Below are positions 36,924 to 50,263 of a stretch of 64,000 bases of DNA, one piece after another. The stretch covers positions 558,001 to 622,000 of the forward strand of contig MQVO02000001.1 in NCBI GenBank assembly GCA_001986395.2. Direction: 5' to 3'. The DNA comes from Irpex lacteus (taxonomy: Eukaryota; Basidiomycota; Agaricomycetes; Polyporales; Irpicaceae). Numbering within the stretch: the first letter of the stretch is position 1; each line of letters starts with the position of its first letter. The translations under genes and the position numbers were made by a program. Below the pieces are notes generated by a model. The model ran no database searches, was not told the origin of the DNA, and saw only the letters and a list, made by a program, of their open reading frames with translations.

Positions 36924-38772
36924 ATGGATATCGCTTTCGACACCACTTGGTGTCCGACCTGCTCGCGACAAATCCTCCCAAAGAGGATTCAAGTCCCAGT
37001 GACGCCCCAGCCCCCGGCAGCGGCCCCTGCGCCACCACCGAGCTCGCCCACTTCTCGTGAGTCTTTGACAGCTGCTTCATACCAATCAACTTGAACTTAT
37101 AACTCTACCAGAAACCAAGAGCGAGCAGCCACAAACGCGTGTAGCACGCAACAAGACCGTACGAGCACGAAGCGGAGGGTTGGTGCATGGGACAGGGAGA
37201 GTCAAACCAAACGGTACGATCAAACGTCCTTCGCCATCCAACACCACGCGCAAGTCCACCGCGCCCGTGCCCCCTCCCTCCCCCACACTCCCCGCCCAAC
37301 CCGTCGCCCCCGTGCGCCAACGAACAATCATCGACCAATCACCCACACCCCTCTACTGCTCAGACGAGTGCCGCATGCTCGACATGCAGAGCGCCGCCGG
37401 TCTCGAGTTCAACTACAACCCCGAACGCCACGGCTCACCCACCGTGTCCACCACCGCCCCCTCGCGCACCGTCGCCGAGGAGGACTCCAGCGACTCGAGC
37501 ATTGGCTCGAGTCCCGAGAGCGAGACGTCCTCCGTCTCTGCTCGCGTGCCATCTCCTGCTCCCACATCTACACAGCGCAAGCCACGGTCGGGTCCCATCC
37601 CCACCGGCTACGCTGCTCTCGCTTCCATCTACGACCTCCCTCCCTGCCCACCACCGCCGCCCTTCCAGCCTGATCCCAAGCCGGAGCCGGTCAAGTACAA
37701 CCCCGCCAACGACTACACCTCCGGCATCATCATGGCGGCTCGCCGCATCCAGTCCGTGCTCGGGCCACAGGAGAAGAAGAAGCCTTCGTGGAGCAACCCC
37801 GCATCAAAACTGTCGACGGCCTACGCGAACAACGCCTACGCTCTCGGCTTCTCGGGGTCTCAGCAGCAGCGCGAGGTCATCCCTGGTTGGACCGACGGGT
37901 CTGACAAGTGGCGGGCCTCCGTCTACTCGTTTGCTCGTCCCGACGAGGACGTCGCTGTCTCTCCTGACGGTGACTTTGACAACCGCAACAATGCGTACCG
38001 CGGGTTCGTCAGCACACCCTGCAGGAGCCGCGGTGTGTACTCTACTATGGGGGAGTCGAAGGAGGGCGAGGTGAGAGCTGAGAGGATGCAGAGGGTCGCT
38101 AGCCAGCCGGTCACCCGCGCACGCAGCGAGGCCGAGGAGCTCTACACAAAGTGGGACATGTCCTTCGCTCGCCGATGCGAGTCGCGTACGTCCACCGCCG
38201 CCCTGCTCTCCACCTCCCCCACCGGCTCCACCCACTCCCTCCCCACCTACGCCTCGCGCAAGTCGCGCAGCATCCTGAAGAAGGGCGCGGAGGGCAAATT
38301 GCTCGTACCGGACGTGCAGATGAAGAGGACGGACTCGACGATGAGCTTTGAGAGGCTTTCGTTGAGCCGCCAGGGGAGCGAGGTTAGTGTGCCGCGGTCG
38401 AGGTTGGGTATGGCGAGGACGGAGAGTACGAGTGGGAGTAGTGTTGTTGATGGGGAGGAGGAGCAGGAGGAGGTGGATGAGCTTACTTCGTTGGACTTTA
38501 AGCCGAGGAAGGCGCGTAGTCCGCCTATGTCTTGTGAGTGCCCTTTCTCCCTTGTTGTTGCTGTCGCTGTTTTCTGACTGTCAGTGGAACTTGTAGCGGA
38601 ACCGTGGTATAAAGACGAGCAGTTCACGTACCCAGTCCTCACCATCCCACGCAAGGAGAAGAAACTCGTGACGAAGGTCGTCGATGGGAAGGAGGTCGTC
38701 GAGGAGGTTACTGTGGAGGTGTACCCCGAGCGCAAGAGGCTGTTCTTGTTCCCTGGCCGGGACCAGAACTGA
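36924..38772 (+). CDS. Ecl1-like (life-span regulatory factor) zinc-motif protein
   Basis: Three exons, 36924-37056, 37112-38533 and 38585-38772, give 580 residues in frame. The N-terminus has WCPTCSRQI (residues about 9-17). After a Pro-rich insertion comes LYCSDECRMLD. This is the split C-x2-C...YCS-x2-C arrangement of the Ecl1 family. Small yeast Ecl1 proteins extend chronological life span and act in stress and nutrient signalling; basidiomycete relatives are much longer. The rest is Ser/Thr/Pro-rich and probably disordered, with a proline run (PPCPPPPPFQP) and an acidic patch. A conserved-looking C-terminal segment, FTYPVLTIPRKEKK, ends in an EVYPERKRLFLFPGRD motif. The start ATGGATATC was preferred over an upstream in-frame ATG because of the TATA box position and because it directly precedes the first cysteine pair. 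The family call rests on the cysteine pattern alone; function in this organism is inferred. Confidence 0.75.
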
Positions 38773-39140
38773 ACGGGCGGACGCATTCCATCCACCATCC
38801 ATCATCTTCATCATCCTCACATTCTCATCGACACTCATCGCACTTGCATACCCGCATCTCATCGTCACTGCATGCTCACCACACCTAATACCTAATGCAT
38901 CGTCCTCGTCATCGCTCTCGTGCAACCGCAACCGCAACTATCCTTATTCCTCATCGTCGCGCACCTCGCTCTCCACTATCCTACCTCGCTCGCTCGCTGC
39001 GTATACCTTATCCTATCATACCCACCCTCAATGCGTACCATATCCTCGGCTACCCTACCTACCCTCGCTTCGTCGCCGGACAGAAAATGTATCATGTGTA
39101 TCACTACTGCCTTCCTTCCCCTCATCTCTTCCATCTCTTT

Positions 39141-39165
39141 CTCCATTCTCCATTCTCCATTCTCC
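39141..39165. repeat. 7-bp tandem repeat (CTCCATT)
   Basis: Three and a half perfect copies of CTCCATT in a pyrimidine-rich stretch. Confidence 0.85.
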
Positions 39166-39265
39166 TTTCTCTCGCCATCGTCGTCACTCGCTTTGTCATC
39201 CATCTCACCATTGTTTTCGAACCGAACCGAACTGATTGATTGACCGACCATTGTACCACTAGCTT

Positions 39266-39320
39266 TACCATACCATACCATACCATACCATCCATACCAT
39301 TATCATCATACCATACCATA
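39266..39320. repeat. Interrupted 5-bp TACCA array
   Basis: A run of TACCA units with two small interruptions (TCCAT and TTATCATCA) spanning about 55 bp. Confidence 0.85.
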
Positions 39321-39599
39321 GCGTTATCATATTAGGACTGGACCTGGACCTCTTTTTATTAGTTTTTTTGAGTTTGGGTTTTCGACTCTCTTTAGTGGTG
39401 TTCAACTTATGGGGATTTGTAGTGTATGATAGTAGGATTAAACAAAAACAACGAATTTTCAAACAATCAACTTTACTTGGATGAAAATGAGTACTGCGCG
39501 GGTGAGTGTCTGGGTCTAATTATAAGGGTGAAAACTTCGAGGGCGAGAGAGGGCCTGGACGAAGAGGCGCAGAGGAGAAGGAGGGGCGGGAGGAGGTCG

Positions 39600-40252
39600 A
39601 TGCGCCTGCGCGTGATTGCCGAGGTTTGTCCGATGACTCTCGACTCGACTTTCAATTCTCGATTTTTCTCCTGCGCACTCGCTTTATCCCTCGTCGGTGT
39701 CCAGACTCTCGCACAATACCAGATCATGGAGACTGGATTTTTTGAGGGTCCACCTAGCTTAGGATCGTCGTCGTGCGTCATGACGGAGGTATAAAATTGC
39801 AAGGTACTGTACGAGCGACTACCAGTGTGACCTGGCTGCCGTATATGCTTCCGCTTTTTACCATGACCAGTGCTTGACTTTGAGTTTGACTGGTCTTCCA
39901 TATCCAGAATCTACTATGAGCTTTTACTCGTAAGTGCTTCTTCGTGAGTGCCAGTGCTTTTTTGTGAGTCTTTCTGAGGAGGGCGCGAGGATTGATGCGC
40001 CTTAACCCAGTCGCCGAGGTTTGTCCGTGAGTTCAGAGACTCTCGACTCAATTCGCGACTTTCTTCGCCTTCGACTGTATCGACCTCGTATGGCCAGACT
40101 CTTGTACATTATAGCATGACAGACTGGCTTTACTTACTGCAGACGACTCAGAGGGGATCGTCGTGCGTGCGTCATGACGGAGGCATAAAATTGCAGGGAC
40201 AAGTCACCTCCAGCACGGCCCTGATTGTCGTATATGCTTCCGCTTTGACCTT
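39600..40252. repeat. Diverged tandem duplication, about 395-bp period
   Basis: The copies are about 39600-39868 and 39993-40252. Shared landmarks in the same order are GCCGAGGTTTGTCCG, GACTCTCGACTC, CCAGACTCT, GATCGTCGTCGTGCGTCATGA (with small changes), GAGG(T/C)ATAAAATTGCA and GTATATGCTTCCGCTTT. The spacing between copies is about 395 bp at the left end and about 389 bp at the right end. The intervening text is substituted and gapped, so the duplication is old. No coding capacity was recognised, although both copies contain a GTCATGACGGAGG-ATAAAA block. Confidence 0.85.
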
Positions 40253-41206
40253 TCATAGGTTGTAATCGCCCTTTTATGAGTTTACTGCAACCTTTCGTGT
40301 GGGTGCTCGTTCTCACTTTGCTACGTTAACGTTGGTGTTCGAACGAACAGTTATTAGTAGATCACTAGTTAAGCTTCAGGCCTTGAGCTTGAAGCTCAGG
40401 CCTCAGGAGTCACTAGTCAATAGTCAAGCTTCAAGACTGGAGAACAAGAACAGACTCGGTCGCCTCGGGGAAGAACGTTCGCTCCATTCATTTAGCGGGA
40501 CGGAAGAACGGACTCGGAGACGGAAGTACGGAGGAGGCGTAGGCGTCGGCCTCCTGTCTCTTCCTCCCCGCTCCCACCTCATCCTACCTTGACTTATGTG
40601 TGGAGCTGGATATGTTTGGAGATGGTAAGGGTTAACTCTTACCGGAAAGAAAATGTGGATGGGTGGTGGAGCAGAGGAGAGGCGGAGGAGAGAGGAGGAT
40701 GGAGGCGGAAGCTGATGTGGGTGGGTTTTGGTGAGTCGGTATCGAGTTTTGGCCGGGTCGTACGTTTGCTCAATAAACAGTCAGGTAGGTATGTAGGTAT
40801 CATGTGCCTACGATAGCTGGATACGAGGATTACTTCAGAGGAGAGGTGGATTCAGAGGAGAGATGGATACATCAAGCAAGGTACTAGTCGGTGGATACTG
40901 GATACTGGGCTGTCAGGTTGGGGCGGCTACGACTTGGAAGGTTCCTTCATGGATCCAGTATTCAGTAATTACGGTACGGTGTACCATGGCGCAAGGTCTG
41001 GGATTATTGTATTGTTAACGTTGCGTGAGGAGGGTGGTGGTACGACGTAACTCGAGTGGCGCGTAAAGACTTTGCATTGCTTAAACTTCGAGTGTTACTA
41101 TTACTGTCGTCGTGCACAGAGCTGGCTGGTGTCAATTGCAGTAATAGTGAGTTCATCAACCCCTCGCAATGTTAATCCTCGTCTAATGCCGCTTTTACCC
41201 TCCTCC

Positions 41207-41242
41207 AGATGATGAGATGAGAATATTCTCATTTCATCATCT
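41207..41242. repeat. 36-bp inverted repeat
   Basis: AGATGATGAGATGAGAA pairs with TTCTCATTTCATCATCT about the centre GAATATTC, with one mismatch. No gene lies immediately on either side, so a terminator role is not evident. Confidence 0.85.
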
Positions 41243-42148
41243 ATGATAGCAGGAGACATCGGCCGCCGTGCTCACTGCTCACTGGCTGTGAGCACTCTCA
41301 CTCCCACGAAGACATGTGCGTCGCCAACATACGTGCACAGCTAATCATATCAAGTATGAGTGAGTAAGCTGGTAATCGCTTCTGTCTAACCTGACTAATC
41401 GTTTCTCAGGGATTTGCGGGAAGCAGGTTTTTGTCTTCGCACGGTGAACGTTACACACCATTGGGCGACCGACATGAAGTAAGCAAGTAGACCCGCAGAA
41501 TGAGAAGAGAATTCAGGGCTTAGAAGACTTCGGCTTCGGCTCTGGACGAAGGGGTCTGACCCTATGACGCATACAGCCAGTCCCGCCTTCCTCTCTTCGA
41601 AGGTCGAGCCGTGTAGTGTTCGCGTTCTCTGCTTTGGGAAGGCAGTGCAATGTATGTATGCCCTGTCATTGGCTGACGATGCTGGGAGACGTCCATGCTC
41701 GATGCGGTAAAATATGTGAGTACCCCGCCGTTCAATGTCCGGCATCCAAAACCCTCGTCTGATCTCAAGCTGCAATATCTCTGTTAGTGTCCAAACATTC
41801 AATCACCTTCGACCGGCAACTTCACTTTCTTCTGCTCGCAACGGCATCTTCGAGTTCCTTCTATTCTATTCTGATTAATACATCAAAGCTAAGCAGTATG
41901 CGAACAACTTCTACAGATTCAACGTCGCACACAACTCCTGAAGCATACTATTCGAAGCGTGTGTAGCTACAGTCAGTAGGTCATATGCACGAAGCAAGCC
42001 AAACAAGCGGTTCTTCGAAGTGGAGGCGTTAAGACGTAAAAACGAGCCCCGTATATACGCCTATACGACGGGCTCGGTCATTCCCCAGGATGCACGAAAA
42101 AGGATCACGCTCGAAGCAGCGAGAAGGCCACGGGAGAATGAGAGAGTT

Positions 42149-42229
42149 TTGAGCGGGAATATGCGCATAGTGCATGAGAGAAGAGGGAAGTTCTCCTTCT
42201 CTCATGCAACTATGCATGTTCCCGCTCAA
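42149..42229. repeat. 81-bp hairpin with about 33-bp stem
   Basis: The left arm starts TTGAGCGGGAATATGCGCAT and continues to TGCATGAGAGAAG. The right arm reads its reverse complement with a 2-nt and a 1-nt bulge and one mismatch, and the loop is about 12-15 nt. The size and bulges resemble a small-RNA precursor or a tiny foldback element. Nothing else in the sequence supports either. Confidence 0.85.
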
Positions 42230-42714
42230 GAAGGTCGGGAGGTGGGAAGGCGATCATTCTGACTCGTCATCGATCGCTTTCATCAGTTGTGCGAATGCGC
42301 GACGGGCCCCGTGAAAGACGGAGTGTTGGATGGCTACGTAGGCAGCCTAAGGAGAGAAGGGGCGGTGGTCTGCCTGGGTCTGGATCACGATCGCCACCAG
42401 TGAACGAGATGAAGGTGAGAAAGCTCAGAAGTTCAGGTCTATAGGATATGCTTGCTATAACGGGAGTTATCCTGCTGCTGCTGCCATTCGGACGTTCATA
42501 CATTCAAGGGTCAGGTGAGTATATTGATCTCAGACTACAGTATCTATTCCATCTCTGATTAACTCATATCTTTTCATCTATCGTCTAAGATGTAGCATTT
42601 ATGCTCCCCTCAAGTTAATTATGAGGACACCTTGCAATTCACGCTACGCACACGCCGGACTGGCGTGCACACCACATAGAAGAAGAGTGAGTGCTAGTGA
42701 GGTCTAGACTTGGA

Positions 42715-45700
42715 CCGGCACTCTCTTGTCCCTGCGCCTGCGATATGTTGTTGACGCGCGTGGTCATAGCTCTCTCTCTGCGTCTATGGAATTCTGGCCT
42801 GACGGTCAAAATCTACCCTGTACGATGATAAGATATGGTGTGAGGGTATGTACCCTCCATTTCGGCGCTTTGAGATGGTTTGGCCCTCGAGACCTTCGAA
42901 GGACGTGTGCGTTGTCAGTTGTCTGCTTCTAGGGTGTGTTCGATGAAGTGTGTACACTGTTTTCTTGTGTGTCAGTGTCACTTGCTGACCAGTAACTCTC
43001 TTCCCTTCCAGAGTGTATACTACTGTTTCGTTGTAAGTCCTCAACAAGCTGAACCTAACCTTCCAGTGCCACTGATCAGTACTGTGAATGAAAAAGAAGC
43101 TGCAGACGCGGACGCACAATGGGGTCCTAGCCAGACCAACTTCTCGGGAGAGTCAACATCTTCGTACGGGTTGTATATTCTCCCGAAATCTATACCCTGT
43201 GCACGACGCACATGCTCGTAAGATCTCTGGCCATCTAGGGGACCTGTCATTCTGGAGGGTACTTTTCTACTATCGTGTGAGTGGCAGATGCGCTTCGACT
43301 CGTGTGCGTCTTATTGATTGCCTTATACGCACACTCCCTCTAGGTGCCACTCATTCTTTGCATTGACTCGGGCTGGCGCCGTCAGCTCGGGAGATCAAGG
43401 GTGTGACTACTTATGTAGTTATCTCTATCGATACGGTCTTCTCGACTACCAGGGGGTTCATGTTCTCGAACGATGGGATTGGACGAGGATGAAAGGGCAG
43501 TGATCACCGGGGTGAGTTCTCGCCTTTGTTCGTTCCTATGACCCTTCGCATGCTTCGTGCACCGGGGGTGAGTTCTTCTGAACAATGCAATGCAAACGCT
43601 GTACACACAGTCGAGCTCAGCTCTGACGTCGTCCAATTGTGCCCTGGCAGCGTTCCTAGGCTTTGCCACTCCGACAATTCTGCGCGTGGTCGAATGCTTA
43701 CCGCAGTCCCAGCCCCTGCACACAGACCTCGAGTCCAGACTCGTCTCTCGTTCTCGTGAGATGGAGAGGGTTCCGTCTTGGACATGTTTGTCAGTGATGT
43801 TTGATAGGTACTCTGCTGGACGACGTGGTCTGGTGAGCGATGACGTCAAGCGCTTTTCTCTCGTCTTGGTTTTGTGTGTACAGGGCTAATCGACCCCGAT
43901 AGACCACGTATCTCTGGATCCTTTGACGATGGAGGCTTGGGAACGAGCTCTCATTGGCGCGTAGCCTCATGGGTATGTATGAGGACGATCTGCATCGGAT
44001 CTGGACTTCGTCAGGTGTGGCCCTCGTTTCTGACCATGCAGATGGATATCTGGTAGGCCAGGCTCTAGACCTACCTCTCAATTGACTCGTCGCGCTTTGC
44101 TTACCACCCTCATAGCAGCATCGATGACAATGTCCTTCAAGTCATAGTAGAATATCGTCTGCGTACCTACTCCGACGACTACTACCGAAATCATAACTCC
44201 CACCCAAGTGACGACATCCCCAAGAGCCCAGTTCGAGGCCTCGACGCCGATCGTCATTTCTTCTACGTTCTCTGAGCGACTCTCGCGAAGCAGAACAAAT
44301 GTATACCATTTGATTCGTCCCTATGTCTTGCTGCGTAACGATTACGAACGAGTACGCCGGATCACTGTGCAAGCATGGGATCCCGAGGTGACGAAGCCAG
44401 ACTAACGCTATCTACGTATGTGGCTGCCCCTTTTCGTGCTCTACTTTGACGTTCTCACGTCGTGAATAACCGGTCTTGTGCCCATACACACCACCACGAG
44501 GCTATCATATGAACACCGGGCGGCTGCTACCTTTTCTATATACAGTGGGAAGATGTGCAGTTGCGCTGTTGATATGTGGTCGAGACTCTTCGCACTGGCA
44601 TGAGGAGTATTCCCTTTGAGGTAAGTCGTATCCTTTGAACGGTGGAGCGTCTGGTGATTGGATGTCTCACAAATCTGTTTGGCTCAGGTGCTGAGGCCAA
44701 TGCTCATTGGACTGAATATATGGATATACACGCGCATACGAGGGTCGAGCCATCTCACATTTCGGCTATGTGGACGCTCAGTCGTCTCGTGTCACGCATC
44801 GTCCGAGATGTCGTGCAACCGATGACTGCACCAGTCCCATGTACGTGTTCATTCTGGGCCCATTTATCGTCGCACGAGGATGGATGATCACGTACATACT
44901 GATATGATTGACAGGCATCCCATGCATATTGTGGAAATGCTCCGCGCAATGTACTGTATATGAAGTTAGAAGAGGACCCGACATAGATAATTCCTGCTAT
45001 TACAAGACTGCGAGTCACCAGGATTCAATTGTACTCTCAGGCAGAACCACAAGCACCAGACCAGCATCCTGCCGTTCGTATTAATCTCCGGGACTTGTCC
45101 GTCTGTATCCAATGAGCTTGAGCGTAGGGAGAAGTCGAACTTCTACTCATAGACTAATCGCTCTGGTAGATGAACCTATGCACATCGCGGATCCGGTTTG
45201 GCGGAGCGCGTAATACCGGCGCAGTGCTCTCTCCGCGAGGTCTTTTCTTCACTCCCACCCCGCAAGACAGTGTGTATACGCCCGTATGCACATATTGAAT
45301 GTAAGTATTGAATTTCACTGATACAGTCAGGAAAAGCTCTCGCTGATACAATGATGAGTCTTCGCTCTTTAAGTTAGAAGCGGAGAAGCCCGGCTTCCCC
45401 AGGTTTTACCCCGCACTGTCAAACGGTGGCACGGTGGCAATGACCACCGATCGTGACCAGTTGCAGGCTGCCGCCATTCATTTCCCCAACACTTCCAGGC
45501 ATCCATGCTTCCGTGGAACGCGGCGTCCCCGTGCGCCTCTATGACAGTCATGACTCATTACGGTGCCCGCAGACGTTGTTCATACGTATCACAAGTGAGT
45601 TAACTTTCTCCTCCGTTCATACGTACTTATCGAGAGCTATCATATTGATACCCAATGGCAGCGTACCTTGAGTTTGTCGTGACCTGTCGACAGCCGGGGC

Positions 45701-48700
45701 TTTCTTTTCTGTTTTCCAGGTTTCCCCGGATGCCAGATGTAAGCTGCAATCTTACGGTGTAGCGCACACGCTGACTTACATGCGCAGTCCAGCCGCAATT
45801 AAGTACCTCGGTTTTGGCCGAGACGATCTTGCGCTCTGCGCACACACGAGCGCCATCATCCCGGCGACGTCGCTCACCGTGACACGAGACGGATGCGCGG
45901 CCTGTATAGACGCGTGAAGGATGAGAGTCTCATTCCCTCATGCGGTAATTCCTCCCGCCTCCTCCTTGCACTCACATGATGGAGGATGATTGGATGCGTT
46001 TGAGTTTCGGTCTGGTGTGCTTGCGTGAGTCAGTCATTCTTCTGGACAAATCTATGGGCGTTGATATTAACTACATATTTCATCTGTCTTCGTTCTGGCT
46101 ACCAGCCGGGAGGTCAGCGGGCAAGGTCGAGAGGGTGTGTCAACGTGATGTGGCGTGGAGAGCGGCCGCCGTTTGAGACATGTTGTTGGCCGGCTTGCGT
46201 GCGTCTTGAGAAAGTTCAAACGCACTTCATTGACCGGTTGTTGCTGCGCGTAGAATGGAGGATACTTCCTTATGCAGACTTATCAGTAAGTGACCGTAGC
46301 TTCTTGAACTGGAAATGCCGTGGCTGACCATCAAGTGCTCATAACGCCGGGTTCTGTGGACTGTGCCTAGGGCCTAAGCTTACAATATCTTACCTTCAGA
46401 CGCTGTCAGTGATTACCTTGCAATGCAACAAGACATGCAAAGTGAGTATTTTGAGTTGAATTTGACGTGGACAGCTGTCCGAACGCTTCTCTTCTGGCTT
46501 TCAGGAACTTTGGGAGTACATTCTCCCCGATGTAAGTCGGTGCAGAAGCTTGTCGACCACGATCTCGAAGCAACCCAGCTCCCTGTACGCCCAGACGAGA
46601 CCAGTCGATTTCGTTCCATGACTTCTGGTTTGACGTTCCTTCCATAATAGAACTGCACGTATGGTGACATGGATAGCCGTGTACACCAGTGGCCTTCACA
46701 TGTACGTCTTTTTCTCTGCACAAAGTCCAATCTTGCATTATACTTCGTCCACTTTGGGATGATTGATGATAACCTTAATGCTTTGCCAGTTGCCCCGTCT
46801 GCTCCTGAAGTCGTATGCCGTGCAGCGTCAGCATAGTCAATTTGGACAGATTGCACATGTGGCTCTGTTCGCGAGATGATCGAGGCCCACACCTGGTACG
46901 TAACTCTCTCCGCGCCTTTGTCTTACTACTGTATACCTGACTGGCTAACCTCTGCTACAGTACTATATACAATGCATAACGACCACTTTCACGTGTTTCC
47001 TATGCATCTCCCAGTTGCCCCCCTTCTATGATAATGAAACAACCAATAGCAGCCAACATCAGTCATGGTAAGTACACCTGAGACTGACCGCAACTCTCGA
47101 ACGCCACTAAGATGTTGCAGGCTGCTCGGCATAGCTGCGGCACGGAATGTGGGGGCGGGATGATCATCGTGTTTTGAGCTCTGCTACATGGCAACTCGCA
47201 TCGTTGACGGTATGTTCCACCTCATTGTCACACTGCGACATCTGTGCTGTACACTTACTGACACCGACGAGCGCAGTCGAACAAGATGCGGCAACTTACA
47301 TTGACGTCGTCTTCACCTATCCTGTCTGTCAATCTGGACATGTCGTTTAAGACTTATCCAAGGTACTTAGAGGATCGTGGGACTGTGGCTGGGATAAGAC
47401 CTAACTGAAGATCTCCAGTAACCACGGTAAGATGTTGCGTGTCGAATCATGACGTCGATATTTGTTGAATTTGAGCTCTCATTACCCCGCACTGTAGCGT
47501 CACCAGGTTCCTTGATTGGTCGTGGTGCCCTCGTGGCGCTGTTGCCACAATGCCCGCTCGCCACGCGAGCAACAGGCCTTTCCGCACATCGCGGGAGCCA
47601 GGCAAGCTAGTTCAGCAGGCTAATACTCTAGAGTCGAGGCTCATGCATGAGCCTTCGGAGGCTATAGGACTATATTTCCCCACAAGTTCTTCAGAGTCAC
47701 TCGCTGCTCCAACGCGGGGTACGCATTCAATATTCAGGGACAGAAATGGGATAAGGGCAGCAAGTAACTCTTTCATGATCGTGTGATCGAGGTGCGTACC
47801 TCTTCCCTGTCGTTGTTAATTTTGACGTGGATTCTTACTCAGGAAGCTGTGCCGAAGAGTAGGCCCTCTCCCTTCCGTACGAATTCCTACTCGCTGACCA
47901 GCCATGTGAACATGTCCCGATGTCAGAAATTAGATGTCGCGGTTTTCATGGATGTCTCGGACGTTCACGGGGAGACGTGTACTCAGACTGCTCCCATTGG
48001 CAGGCCGTGTGACGGAGGGTGGCAGCCTGTTCCGTGAGCTATCTCGCCCGTTATGATCATCTAGTTTTGATGATTTGCACAATGTCTGTTCAAGATGGTC
48101 ATCCGGCGACAGCGTTGCTGTCTGTTTTGCATGTGCTGGAATGTGATGCTGGGGTTATTGCTGTGCGTTGCTGTTGCGGACCTCTCGATTTCTTTGAAGC
48201 CGGCTTAGTTCGTGCCTTGAAGAAGTTGACGAGTCTCAATACAAACTGGAAGGTTCTTCTTTGCCGTTTGTTGCGTCTGGACGGGCTGAACAATCTTAAT
48301 CCTAGACCTAGTCGATCGCCGAGCCGAGCGTATGCCGCCAACTCGATGCCCAGCCTGTCAGTCATAAAACGCCGCAAAGTGCATTCAATAACTTGCGCAT
48401 TGCGCAGCTTAGAGTACTTGACAATGTCACAGTCTTGTTCTGTTCGCAGACTATGGATTCCAAGAGCCTACACTTGCGTCGTTGATCAGTCCTGGATGAA
48501 CTGTTATGTCTGCTTAGTCTCAATTGCTTGAGGTAAGTCTACAGATGTAGAACGAAGCACTGCTGCGATGTTATTCACCGATCATCTCTCAGGTCCACAC
48601 ACGTCTTCCTTGCATTCAAATCTGTTTTCAGGTACGAGCGCGCGATGGTTCGCGTATGGTCGCTCCCTTCTCTAATTAGCAGGGATAGTATACAGAGTCT

Positions 48701-50263
48701 TGTCATCCGCCTTCTTCGGAGTGAAGCACAAACGGGAGTAGCTCCTTGTGCGTAAAAGCGCAACCAAACTCCTGCGCTGATCGTGAGTCCTCAATTCTTG
48801 AATGCTTTCTGCATCGAGACCCAAGAATATTCCAGGCTGAGCCTCTGGACCGGACTTTCTACAACGGCCCGCCATTCACTAACCCATTCCGTACGGTATG
48901 AGCGATGATCATTGTGGCAGGCTGGCAACCGGTTTGGCCCACCCCCGCTCCCGATCTTGTCGCAGAGATGGGGGCCGTCTCGTAACTGCAAAACAAGTGA
49001 TACCAAACGTTGCGCCTATGGACCGCCGGGGTAAGGGTATTAAGTCCATTGGCCACGGCATTTAGCGGGTAAATTCCACTGACATGCACAGATACGCAGT
49101 TGACGCACCATACCCCGGATCCTCCTACCCCGCATTTAATTTGGGGACGCCGGACGCAAGCTCGCTGACAAGGTTTTCGTCGTACACTTCTGTATATGGC
49201 AGATTCCTCATTTACGCCACCGGCTCTCTCATGCCTTTGCGCTCCGCTCTCGGCCCAGCCTCGTTTCCCCCCGCTCGTTGACAAGCCCGGTTCCCTCAGC
49301 AAAACTCGGTCATCCTGTGGCAGGACCACATTGAACATAGGCTTATGGTATAGCTTATCGGACAAGCGGTACATTATTTCGCACTATCTGGAGGTATTTT
49401 GATCCATAGGGACGAACGAAGTGAAGCGAATAAGAGAATGAGCTTGTTCATCAAGTCCGCGGGGTAACATGTACGGTTGACAAACAATGGTAAGTACATG
49501 TTTGGGACTTGTCTCGACGCGCGCTGATTGGTGTTAATAGCCGCATGGGCCTCCTGGGAAGTTACGTGACTGTACTACACTAGTGTTGAAACGGAATCCG
49601 CTTTCAGCGGCTCCACTATTCGATGGCCGAGGCCATCTTGCACCAGAATCCGGAATACCGTCTCATCGTAGGGTTGGGCAAGGTCAAGTTATTGGCTCTC
49701 CACCCATCGCCCCTATTGGTCGATACTCTACGCCATTATTGCTGAAGCAGAAGCCTAATCCTCACAGAAGATACGGAACGCTCTTGATCACTAGGTCTGT
49801 CGCAGCAGCAGTAATGCATTCACCGGTACCACTTTGCGCGCAGCGGAACAACATCGCCTGGATCAACACAGCCTACAGAAGCCAATGCTGCTAACTCGAG
49901 ATGTCAGGCAACCTGTACATTGCACATATTTGATTGGTGTAAGGCTTCGTGGCGTCGTCACGATTGAGGTACAGAGGCTCGGGGCCTCACCAATGTTCCG
50001 TCTTACGGCCGATATCACCAAGGTATCCCATTGGACAACTGGGGAGGTGAGTGAGTTGGTTTCTCACAGTCTTACACCGCTTCTGTTGACTGATATATGA
50101 TTGATGGCAGCTCGAAGAAAAGGCATTCATCTCGTACACAATACGATGAGAGTACACGAGCTTGATTGGACAGCACCCTGGATGTTTGGGCGAAGAGGCT
50201 ACTATCATGCATTCTGTCATTGGCAGTCGAGTGACAAATGCGCGCACGATCTGAGTACCCAGC
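42715..50263. other. Unassigned region with many intron-like intervals
   Basis: I cannot support a gene model here. On the plus strand, intervals that look like good basidiomycete introns are dense. Examples are 46442-46504 and about 47791-47842, each with GTGAG/GTGCG donors and pyrimidine-CAG or TCAG acceptors. Short translations between them look plausible (for example ELWEYILPD after the first). I could not chain them into a recognisable protein. It may be an unrecognised intron-rich or decayed gene, or chance. Confidence 0.35.

Larger units (their letters stand above)
38773..42714. other. Repeat-rich intergenic DNA downstream of the Ecl1-like gene
   Basis: No gene is supported. The first about 450 bp are pyrimidine-rich and probably include the 3' UTR of the preceding gene. 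The stretch then holds short satellites (39141-39165 and 39266-39320), a diverged tandem duplication (39600-40252) and two hairpins (41207-41242 and 42149-42229), each listed separately. Confidence 0.55.
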
